From Curvibacter sp. CHRR-16 (GTDB lineage: Bacteria; Pseudomonadota; Gammaproteobacteria; Burkholderiales; Burkholderiaceae_C): a stretch of DNA of 64,000 nucleotides. A program made the translations under genes and the position numbers. The DNA lies in contig NZ_JAHCSH010000002.1 in assembly GCF_018474005.1 (NCBI RefSeq), positions 310,001 to 374,000 of the forward strand. Direction: 5' to 3'. The notes under the pieces are model-generated. The model did not search any database. It was not told the origin of the DNA and saw only the letters and a list, made by a program, of their open reading frames with translations. This document shows positions 25,591 through 32,302 of this stretch, piece by piece; position 1 is the first letter of the stretch, and each line of letters opens with the position of its first letter.

Positions 25591-28500
25591 ATGTCGCAGT
25601 TCTTTATCCAACGCCCCATCTTTGCATGGGTGATCGCTCTCTTCATTTTGGTGCTGGGCGCGGTGTCCATCACCAAGCTACCCATTTCGCAATATCCACC
25701 CGTTGCCCCGCCGTCTATTACGATCAACACCAGCTACCCTGGCGCGTCGGCACAAACGCTGGAAGACAGCGTTCTGTCGGTGATTGAGCGCGAAATGAAC
25801 GGTTCGCCCGGTTTGATCTACATGGAATCGGTCGCACAAGCCGATGGTTCTGGCAGCATCACACTGACTTTTGAAACTGGCACCAACCCTGATTTGGCCC
25901 AAGTGGATGTGCAAAACCGCTTGGCCCGCGCCACCCCTCGGCTGCCCAGTGCGGTGTCCCAGCAAGGGGTGCGCGTTGACAAATCGCGTTCCAACTTTCT
26001 GCAGTTCGTCATGTTGTCGTCCACCGACCCCAACACCGACACCATCGCCTTGGGTGACTATGCCTCCCGCAACATCGTGCCCGAACTCCAGCGCGTAGCG
26101 GGGATTGGTCAAGCGCAGTTGTTTGGTACTGAGCGCGCCATGCGCATTTGGCTCGATCCCGCCAAGCTGGCCTCTTACAACCTGACTGCAACCGATGTAA
26201 ACAGTGCCATTTCCGCGCAAAACGCCCAAGTTTCCGCAGGTGCCATCGGTGATCGTCCCAACATCACCGGGCAAAACATCGCAGCCACCGTCGTTGTCAA
26301 AGGGCAGCTCGCTAACACCCGCGAGTTTGGCAACATCGTCTTGCGCGCCAATACCGATGGCAGCAGCGTACGACTTAAAGACGTAGCCCGCATCGAGCTG
26401 GGCGCACAAGCCTATGCCACCGCAGCCCGCGTCAATGGCAAACCAGCCATTGGCATTGGTTTGCAACTCTCCACCAGCGGCAATGCCATGGCTGCAGCGC
26501 AAGCAGTGCGTGACCGCATGACACAACTGCACGCTTACTTCCCCAGTGGCATGCAGTGGAGCATTCCCTACGACACATCGCGTTTCGTAAAAATCTCCAT
26601 CACCCAAGTGGCACAAACCCTGCTTGAAGCAGTGGTGCTGGTGTTCTTGGTGATGTTCCTGTTCCTGCAAAACTGGCGCTACACCATCATCCCATCGGTG
26701 GTGGTTCCCATTACCTTGCTAGGTACTTTTGGTGTGCTGTACAGCATGGGCATGTCCATCAACGTGCTCACCATGTTTGGCATGGTGCTGGTCATCGGTA
26801 TCGTCGTGGATGACGCCATCGTGGTGGTCGAAAACGTCGAACGCATCATGAGCGAAGAAGGTCTGTCACCGCTCAAAGCAACCCAAAAAGCAATGCACCA
26901 AATCTCTGGTGCGATTGTGGGCGTGACCTTGGTGCTGATTGCCGTATTTGTGCCGTTGGCTTTCTTTGCGGGTTCTGTGGGCAATATTTACCGCCAGTTC
27001 TCCGCCGTGATGGTGTCCGCCATTGCCTTGTCTGCCCTCATGGCACTGACACTAACCCCCGCTTTGTGCGCCACGCTGCTCAAACCAGTAGAAGCAGGGC
27101 ATGCACACGCCAAGACAGGTTTCTTTGGCTGGTTCAACCGCGGCTTTAGTCGCACCGCCAAATCTTATGAAGGCTGGGTACAGCGCCTCCTGGGCAAAGC
27201 ATGGCGCTATGTGGTGGTCTATGCAGCCATCATCGCTGCTGTGGGTGTGATTTATTTGCGCCTGCCAACCTCGTTCTTGCCCGCCGAAGACCAAGGCAAT
27301 GTGTTCGTCAACATACAACTGCCCCCCGGTGCCACCATGGAACGCACCACCAAAGTGGTGGAGCAAGTGGAGCAATTCTTCCTCAAGCAACCAGAAGTAG
27401 AAAGCATTGTGGGCGTGCTGGGCTTTAGCTTCTCGGGCCAAGGTCAAAACGCCGCGCTAGGCTTTGTGTCGCTCAAAGACTGGAAGGAACGCGCTGGTGA
27501 ACAACACTCAGCCCAAGCGCTAGCAGGCCGGGCTTTTGGGGCACTCATGGGCATTCGCGATGCCTTCATCTTCCCCTTGAGCCCTCCCCCCATTCCCGAG
27601 TTGGGCAACGCATCGGGCTTTACCTTCCGTCTGCAAGACCGCAGCAACCAAGGCCACGATGCACTGCTGGCCGCCCGCAACCAGCTTCTGGGCATGGCAT
27701 CCAAGAGCAAAATCCTCACCCAAGTGCGCCCTGACGGTTTGGAAGATGCACCGCAACTGCAAATCGACGTCGACCGCGACAAGGCCAGCGCACTGGGCGT
27801 AGGCTTTGCCTCGATCAACAGCACCATATCCACCGCGCTGGGTTCCAGCTACGTGAACGACTTCATCAACGCTGGTCGTATGCAGCGCGTGGTGGTGCAG
27901 GCCGATTCTCCAGCGCGCATGCAGCCCGAAGACATCCTCAAGCTCAACGCCATCAACAGCAGTGGCAAAGCCGTTCCCCTGTCGGCCTTTGCCAGCACCC
28001 GCTGGATCAAGGGCCCCATGCAAACCGTGCGCTACAACGGCTACCCCGCTATGCGCATTGGCGGCAGCGCTGCACCAGGCTACAGCACAGGCGATGCCAT
28101 GGCCGAAATGGAACGCCTAGCCAGCCAATTGCCCACAGGCTTTGGCTTTGAGTGGACGGCCCTATCCCGCGAAGAAAAAATCGCTGGCAACCAAGCCATG
28201 GTGGTGTACGGCTTTGCTATCTTGGCCGTGTTCCTGTGTTTGGCAGCGCTCTATGAAAGCTGGAGCGTGCCGCTGGCCGTGATTTTGGTCGTGCCATTGG
28301 GCGTATTCGGTGTGGTTCTGGCAACGCTGCTGCGCAGCTACGCCAACGATGTCTACTTCCAAGTGGGCCTCATCACCATCATCGGCTTGTCAGCCAAGAA
28401 TGCGATTTTGATTATCGAGTTCGCCAAAGACCTGCAAGCGCAGGGCAAAACAGCCATCCAAGCGGCCCTGAGCGCGGCACACCTGCGCTTCCGCCCCATC

Positions 28501-28746
28501 GTCATGACCTCACTGGCCTTCATGCTGGGTGTGGTGCCCTTGGCTATCGCCACGGGTGCAGGTTCTGCCAGCCAGCGCGCCATCGGCACCGGCGTGATTG
28601 GGGGCACTGTTGCCGGCACCGTGCTGGCCGTGTTCTTCGTCCCCCTGTTCTACGTCCTCGTTCGCAGCATCTTCAAAGGCAGCAAACGTCAGCAGCAATT
28701 TGACTTGGAGCACTCCCACCAAACCGGAGTGGAATCCCATGAATAA
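25591..28746 (+). CDS. RND multidrug efflux permease (HAE1 family, AcrB/MexB type)
   Basis: 1051 aa, the normal length. N-terminus MSQFFIQRPIFAWVIALFIL, 12 TM segments with two large periplasmic loops. The proton-relay pair is visible as GIVVDDAIVVVENVERIM (TM4 Asp-Asp) and the TM10 Lys is in IIGLSAKNAILIIEFAKDL. Drives substrate/proton antiport from the periplasm and inner leaflet. 21 bp after the adaptor gene; the downstream outer-membrane gene overlaps its last 8 bp. Confidence 0.96.
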   Translation: MSQFFIQRPIFAWVIALFILVLGAVSITKLPISQYPPVAPPSITINTSYPGASAQTLEDSVLSVIEREMNGSPGLIYMESVAQADGSGSITLTFETGTNPDLAQVDVQNRLARATPRLPSAVSQQGVRVDKSRSNFLQFVMLSSTDPNTDTIALGDYASRNIVPELQRVAGIGQAQLFGTERAMRIWLDPAKLASYNLTATDVNSAISAQNAQVSAGAIGDRPNITGQNIAATVVVKGQLANTREFGNIVLRANTDGSSVRLKDVARIELGAQAYATAARVNGKPAIGIGLQLSTSGNAMAAAQAVRDRMTQLHAYFPSGMQWSIPYDTSRFVKISITQVAQTLLEAVVLVFLVMFLFLQNWRYTIIPSVVVPITLLGTFGVLYSMGMSINVLTMFGMVLVIGIVVDDAIVVVENVERIMSEEGLSPLKATQKAMHQISGAIVGVTLVLIAVFVPLAFFAGSVGNIYRQFSAVMVSAIALSALMALTLTPALCATLLKPVEAGHAHAKTGFFGWFNRGFSRTAKSYEGWVQRLLGKAWRYVVVYAAIIAAVGVIYLRLPTSFLPAEDQGNVFVNIQLPPGATMERTTKVVEQVEQFFLKQPEVESIVGVLGFSFSGQGQNAALGFVSLKDWKERAGEQHSAQALAGRAFGALMGIRDAFIFPLSPPPIPELGNASGFTFRLQDRSNQGHDALLAARNQLLGMASKSKILTQVRPDGLEDAPQLQIDVDRDKASALGVGFASINSTISTALGSSYVNDFINAGRMQRVVVQADSPARMQPEDILKLNAINSSGKAVPLSAFASTRWIKGPMQTVRYNGYPAMRIGGSAAPGYSTGDAMAEMERLASQLPTGFGFEWTALSREEKIAGNQAMVVYGFAILAVFLCLAALYESWSVPLAVILVVPLGVFGVVLATLLRSYANDVYFQVGLITIIGLSAKNAILIIEFAKDLQAQGKTAIQAALSAAHLRFRPIVMTSLAFMLGVVPLAIATGAGSASQRAIGTGVIGGTVAGTVLAVFFVPLFYVLVRSIFKGSKRQQQFDLEHSHQTGVESHE

Positions 28747-30211
28747 ATCTTTCCTCACCCCCCCGGCAGCACTGCGTCCGCGCGCCGTGGTTTTGGCACT
28801 GGGCACCACCATGCTCATGGCTGGATGCAGCTTGATCCCCAGCTACCAGCGCCCAGCCGCACCAGTGGCCGAGCGCTTTGACAGCAGCGCCGCCACCAAT
28901 GCCAACACCAAGGCCGTGGCCGATATTGAATGGCAAAGCTTCTTTCAAGACGCACGCCTCAAACGCCTGATTGAGATCGCCTTGGCCAATAACCGCGACC
29001 TGCGCGTGGCCGCCCTCAACATCGAGCAGATGCGTGCCAAATTGCAAGTGGCCCGCGCCGATCAGTTGCCCACTGTCAATGCCAGCCTTTCAGGAACCCG
29101 TGGCCCCTCTGCCAGCAGCAACTACACCACGGTCACCAGCAGCTACACCGCTGGCCTGAACATCACGTCGTACGAACTGGACTTCTTCGGTCGCGTGCGT
29201 GCACTCAGCCAAGTGGCCCAGGCCCAGCTACTGAGCACTGAAGAAGCCCGCAAGACCGTGCAAATGAGTTTGGTCGCCTCGGTAGCCACCACCTACCTGA
29301 GCCTGCTGTCTGACCAAGAGCAACTGCAACTGACGCGCGAGACACTGCAATCGCGCCAAGAGTCGTTGCGCCTAACACAGCTCAAATACGACAACGAGTC
29401 AGCCTCCAAATTGGATCTGAGCCAAGCCCAATCGCTGCTAGAAGCCGCCAAAGTTTCCTTGGCCCAGCTAGAACGCCAGCGCGCCCAAGACGAAAGCAGC
29501 TTGGCCCTGCTGCTAGGCCAACCTCTGCCCACCGACTTGCCTGCTGGCTTGCCGCTGAGCCAACAAGGGTTGGTCGCCGATTTGCCTGCGGGCGTGCCCT
29601 CTGAACTGCTGACCCGCCGCCCCGATGTGCGCCAAGCCGAGCAAACCCTGCTGGCCAACAACGCCAACATCGGTGCTGCCCGTGCCGCCTTCTTCCCCAA
29701 CATCACGCTCACTGCCAGCGCAGGGGTAGCCAGCGGGGATTTAGACAAGCTCTTTAGCGACGGCACCTCGGTTTGGTCATTCACTGGCCAGTTGCTGCAA
29801 CCCATCTTCAACGCGGGCCGCAACAAGGCCAATCTGGAGGTGGCCAAGGTCAACCGCGACATTGCCATTGCCCAGTACGAAAAAGCCATCCAAACCGGCT
29901 TCAAAGAAGTGGCCGACGCACTGGCTGGCCGCGCCACACTGGCCGATCAGCTACGCGCTCAAAACGCCCAGCTGCAAGCCTTGCAGAGTACCCTGCAGCT
30001 GACCAAACTGCGATTTGACAACGGAACAGCCAGCTCCTTTGAAATGCTGGACGCCCAGCGTTCGCTGTTTGCAGCCCAGCAATCGACCATTCAGGTGCTG
30101 GCCCAGCAGCAACAAAACTTGGTCACGCTGTATAAGGTGCTGGGAGGTGGTTGGACTCAGACAAGCGAAACACCGACACAGACTGCACCAAGTCCTGCGC
30201 CTGCGCCCTGA
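28739..30211 (+). CDS. Outer-membrane efflux channel lipoprotein (OprM/NodT family)
   Basis: 490 aa from the ATG at 28739, inside the end of the permease gene. Lipobox [11 protein letters not shown] gives an N-terminal lipidated Cys. Two OEP repeats follow: [20 protein letters not shown] and the second half with [20 protein letters not shown] and [20 protein letters not shown]. Forms the TolC-like trimeric channel of the pump. Its 3' end overlaps the convergent chemoreceptor gene by 89 bp, so the last about 29 codons (a Thr/Pro/Ala tail) double as antisense to that gene. Confidence 0.93.
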   Translation: MNKSFLTPPAALRPRAVVLALGTTMLMAGCSLIPSYQRPAAPVAERFDSSAATNANTKAVADIEWQSFFQDARLKRLIEIALANNRDLRVAALNIEQMRAKLQVARADQLPTVNASLSGTRGPSASSNYTTVTSSYTAGLNITSYELDFFGRVRALSQVAQAQLLSTEEARKTVQMSLVASVATTYLSLLSDQEQLQLTRETLQSRQESLRLTQLKYDNESASKLDLSQAQSLLEAAKVSLAQLERQRAQDESSLALLLGQPLPTDLPAGLPLSQQGLVADLPAGVPSELLTRRPDVRQAEQTLLANNANIGAARAAFFPNITLTASAGVASGDLDKLFSDGTSVWSFTGQLLQPIFNAGRNKANLEVAKVNRDIAIAQYEKAIQTGFKEVADALAGRATLADQLRAQNAQLQALQSTLQLTKLRFDNGTASSFEMLDAQRSLFAAQQSTIQVLAQQQQNLVTLYKVLGGGWTQTSETPTQTAPSPAPAP

Positions 30212-31685
30212 GGCTGGCCGCCGAGGCGGCCACTTCTTCCACCAACGCGGCATTGTGTTGGGTCACTTGATCCATCTGACCCACAGCCTCACTCACTTGC
30301 GACACCCCAGCGCTTTGCGCGCTGGAGGCGTCGCTGATAGTCTCCACAATGCGCGCCACCTGGTTAATGGACTGCACCACCTCAGCCATGGTGGCACGCG
30401 CCTCTTCCACCTGCTTGCCTCCCCGCTCCACCTGCTGAACACTAGCCGTAATCAACGCACTGATCTCCTTGGCCGCCGATGCACTGCGGCCAGCCAAAGC
30501 CCGCACCTCACTGGCCACCACGGCAAAGCCGCGGCCTTGCTCGCCCGCACGGGCAGCCTCTACCGCCGCATTGAGGGCCAGAATATTGGTCTGAAAGGCA
30601 ATGCTGTCGATCACGGCAATGATGTCGCCAATCTTGCTGCTCGATTCGTTGATGCCACGCATGGTGCTCACCACATCAGCAACCACCACACCACCGCGCT
30701 GCGCCACTTGCGAGGCGGTTTGTGCCAAGGTATTGGCCTCTTGCGCCGAATCGGCGTTTTGTCGCACCGTGCTGGCCAATTCGTGCAAAGAAGCGGACGT
30801 CTCCTCCAGCGCACTGGCTTGGTTCTCGGTACGGGCGGACAAGTTCTGGTTCCCCTCAGCAATCTCACTGCTGACGGTGGCCAAAGTATCAGCGTTGTGC
30901 TTAACCCGTTCCACCATAGAGTGAAATGCACTCTGCGCCCGCCCCATGGCCAGTAGCAAATGCCGCGTATCGTCATTACCCATAGGCTGTACCTGCACGG
31001 TCAAATTGCCATCGGCCAAGGCATCAGCCAGCTTTTCAGCCTGACTCATAGGCTGCTGCGTCACCCGCGCCAACCACAGCGCCACCGCCACCATGGTGAC
31101 AGCGCCCATGAGCAAAGCCAGCCCCACCAACCAGCGCGTACGCGTGAGGCTGCTGTCGGCCAGCTCAGCTTGCACCTCCCACACAGACGACACATCCTCA
31201 CCAATCTGAGCCATTTGTGTCTCTAGCTCACTGAACGACTGCTGAAAAGCAGACAAGCCCTCGTAAGCCGCATCTGCATCCGACTGGGCTTTGTCCACCA
31301 CCTGCTCAGCCAAACGGATATAGCCATCAACCAGCGGTAGCACCTGCTCCACGCGCTTTTGCAGCTCGGGCGTGAGCTGTGCATTGCGCACTTCTTGCAT
31401 GCGCTCCCGAAAGTTTTTGCCATGCTCAAGCAAATCACTCTTCGCCTCTTTGGCCTGCTGGACATTGCTGGTGTGCGCCGCCGTCAAGGCTAGCAACACA
31501 TCGCCGCGTATGGCGTCATGCATCATGTCCGCGTCTTGGCTGCTCTGCAGCGCCTTGGCCGCACCTATGGCTTTGTCCATCAGCAGACCCAGTTGCCCCG
31601 CCCCCAGCAAGCCCACACCACCCACCAAAGCGGCCAATACAGCCCCCACCACACCAAGCCCCACCACCTGATCGCGTAGCCGCAT
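30123..31685 (-). CDS. Methyl-accepting chemotaxis protein (chemoreceptor 1)
   Basis: 520 aa from [17 protein letters not shown] (GGAGG just upstream); a longer open frame upstream is rejected. TM1 at 7-30, a four-helix periplasmic sensor domain (about 35-200), TM2 ([20 protein letters not shown]), HAMP, and a cytoplasmic hairpin whose tip [20 protein letters not shown] is the invariant CheA/CheW-binding region. No C-terminal CheR pentapeptide. The convergent overlap with the OprM gene covers its last about 29 codons. Confidence 0.93.
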   Translation of the reverse strand: MRLRDQVVGLGVVGAVLAALVGGVGLLGAGQLGLLMDKAIGAAKALQSSQDADMMHDAIRGDVLLALTAAHTSNVQQAKEAKSDLLEHGKNFRERMQEVRNAQLTPELQKRVEQVLPLVDGYIRLAEQVVDKAQSDADAAYEGLSAFQQSFSELETQMAQIGEDVSSVWEVQAELADSSLTRTRWLVGLALLMGAVTMVAVALWLARVTQQPMSQAEKLADALADGNLTVQVQPMGNDDTRHLLLAMGRAQSAFHSMVERVKHNADTLATVSSEIAEGNQNLSARTENQASALEETSASLHELASTVRQNADSAQEANTLAQTASQVAQRGGVVVADVVSTMRGINESSSKIGDIIAVIDSIAFQTNILALNAAVEAARAGEQGRGFAVVASEVRALAGRSASAAKEISALITASVQQVERGGKQVEEARATMAEVVQSINQVARIVETISDASSAQSAGVSQVSEAVGQMDQVTQHNAALVEEVAASAASLRAQAQDLVQSVSVFRLSESNHLPAPYTA

Positions 31686-31834
31686 CGCTCCCTCCTGTAC
31701 CCGCACTACCTCAATGGCAATGCAATAGAGGCCAACGTAACAGCAAAGGCCGCAACGTAGGTATTGAAGTTGTAAACAACTGCTAGAGAAAACGCTACTG
31801 CTAACAGCTGATTGCAAACCGAAAACAAACGCAC

Positions 31835-31921
31835 AAAAGACGAAAGGCCGCATATAGCGGCCTTTCCATTTGGTGCATCTTTCAGCTTGTTAGCGTCCAG
31901 AGCGCATCCCAATCATTTAGT
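31835..31921 (-). ncRNA. tracrRNA, predicted short form
   Basis: About 87 nt on the minus strand. Read 5'-3' it contains the anti-repeat CTAAATGATTGGGAT then GCGCTCTGG then ACGCTAAC (31889-31920). This matches the array repeat in the plus orientation except for a 2-nt deletion and a few changes near the lower stem, so it base-pairs with a crRNA read from the minus strand. A nexus-like AAGCTGAAAGATGCACC follows, then a perfect 10-bp terminator hairpin and TCTTTT. The 5' end is placed by a TATGAT -10 box. It is required by Cas9 for crRNA maturation and cleavage. Confidence 0.88.
31842..31866 (-). terminator. Intrinsic terminator of the tracrRNA
   Basis: Perfect 10-bp stem GAAAGGCCGC / GCGGCCTTTC with a 5-nt loop. 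On the minus strand it is followed by GTCTTTTGTG. It ends the tracrRNA about 150 bp before the chemoreceptor start codon. Confidence 0.85.
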
Positions 31922-31928
31922 GGCTGTG

Positions 31929-31934
31929 ATCATA
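31929..31934 (-). promoter_or_regulatory. Candidate -10 box for the short tracrRNA
   Basis: TATGAT on the minus strand, eight bases before the anti-repeat, so transcription would start exactly at it. It also forms the loop of the 6-bp hairpin in the long form. The -35 region is weak (TTTCCG at 17-bp spacing). Confidence 0.45.
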
Positions 31935-31938
31935 CACA

Positions 31939-31974
31939 GCAGCGAAGGATTCGGAAATGCACTCTGGCCGGAAC
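31939..31974 (-). repeat. Degenerate CRISPR repeat immediately upstream of the tracrRNA
   Basis: Same length as the array repeat. The 16 bases GCACTCTGGCCGGAAC (plus-strand reading) differ from the array repeat at one position, and the 20-nt end differs at two. The other half (GAAGGATTCGG...) matches at about 12 of 17. It is in crRNA sense on the same strand as the tracrRNA. Confidence 0.85.
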
Positions 31975-31985
31975 CACGAACCACA
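31975..31985 (-). other. Guide 3' end (seed) of the long tracrRNA
   Basis: The 11 nt directly 5' of the degenerate repeat, TGTGGTTCGTG on the minus strand, occupy the PAM-proximal seed position of a Cas9 guide. They are repeated exactly at 32033-32043. Confidence 0.7.
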
Positions 31986-32021
31986 GTCATGAGCAATTCA
32001 AGATTGGCTTTCATTCTTGCG

Positions 32022-32027
32022 ATTATA
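32022..32027 (-). promoter_or_regulatory. Candidate -10 box of the long tracrRNA promoter
   Basis: Consensus TATAAT on the minus strand. A start seven bases downstream (about 32015) gives a 41-nt leader before the degenerate repeat. No consensus -35 is visible at 16-18 bp (the hexamers there are CAATTT, GCAATT and TGCAAT). Confidence 0.6.
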
Positions 32028-32032
32028 TCCCT

Positions 32033-32043
32033 CACGAACCACA
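32033..32043. promoter_or_regulatory. Predicted Cas9 self-target site in the tracrRNA/cas9 divergent promoter region
   Basis: TGTGGTTCGTG on the minus strand is identical to the 11-nt guide seed of the long tracrRNA. The PAM side reads AGGGATAT on the same strand and runs into the tracr TATAAT. Bound Cas9 would cover the tracr promoter spacer and reach the candidate cas9 -35 at 32046. Matching stops after 11 nt, a length expected to allow binding without cleavage. Confidence 0.6.
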
Positions 32044-32045
32044 AA

Positions 32046-32073
32046 TTGCATAAAACGCAGATTTATGCATAAT
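32046..32073 (+). promoter_or_regulatory. Candidate cas9 promoter
   Basis: TTGCAT (32046-32051), 16-bp spacer, CATAAT (32068-32073), with a predicted start near 32080 and a leader of about 220 nt. Divergent from the tracrRNA promoter. Confidence 0.5.
32047..32069. repeat. 8-bp inverted repeat across the cas9 promoter
   Basis: TGCATAAA / TTTATGCA with a 7-base centre, spanning the -35 to -10 interval of the candidate cas9 promoter. It could be a protein operator independent of the RNA-guided site. Confidence 0.45.
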
Positions 32074-32091
32074 GCACTACACAAAAAGAAA

Positions 32092-32251
32092 GGCGACGGT
32101 TGCTACCAACAACTCGCCGCCTCGTTCGCCAACCCACCCTGCGAGGGGATAACTTGGCTATCTGGGCCAAGAGGAGGATGCATATGTGATTAAACACATG
32201 ATCAGAAGAAACTTGGCCCGGCTCAACTCGTTATGAATTGAGCCGGGCCAA
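32092..32251 (+). promoter_or_regulatory. Structured cas9 leader with candidate attenuator
   Basis: Hairpin 1 spans 32092-32118 (GGCGA/TCGCC and GGTTG/CCAAC). Hairpin 2 is CTTGGC (32153-32158) with GCCAAG (32166-32171). Hairpin 3 is terminator-like at 32213-32251. GGGCCAAG (32164-32171) is also perfectly complementary to CTTGGCCC (32212-32219), so it can pair either with hairpin 2's left arm or with the left arm of hairpin 3. Between them an AGGAGG (32172-32177) precedes ATG-TGA (32184-32189), a start-stop element. The arrangement fits a transcription attenuator; no ligand is apparent. Confidence 0.45.
32213..32251 (+). terminator. Strong terminator-like hairpin upstream of cas9
   Basis: Perfect 14-bp arms TTGGCCCGGCTCAA / TTGAGCCGGGCCAA, 11-nt loop, then TTGTCTTAT. 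It ends 51 bp before the cas9 start codon. The T tract is interrupted, so it may be a conditional or weak terminator. Confidence 0.6.
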
Positions 32252-32302
32252 TTGTCTTATAAATGAACAGAAAGCTCAAAGATGAGCAGCAGGGAGAAGA
32301 AT

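Larger units (their letters stand above)
31835..32015 (-). ncRNA. Predicted long tracrRNA: a natural single-guide RNA
   Basis: About 181 nt if transcription starts after the TATAAT at 32022-32027. Read 5'-3' it has a 41-nt 5' segment ending TGTGGTTCGTG, a degenerate crRNA repeat (31974 to 31939: GTTCCGGCCAGAGTGCAT...), a 6-bp hairpin GCTGTG/CACAGC, the anti-repeat, then the tracr tail and terminator. Repeat and anti-repeat can pair in cis (CCAGAG with CTCTGG, GCAT with ATGC, GTT with AAC), like an engineered sgRNA. S. pyogenes type II-A makes 171- and 89-nt tracrRNAs with the long form acting this way; the sizes here are close. Structure is read from sequence; transcription is inferred. Confidence 0.72.

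Noticed and set aside
31889..31974. tracrRNA on the plus strand using the degenerate repeat as anti-repeat
   Set aside because: The minus-strand reading gives a better anti-repeat (with the bulge typical of type II duplexes), a nexus-like segment and an immediate intrinsic terminator. The plus-strand reading has none of these nearby.
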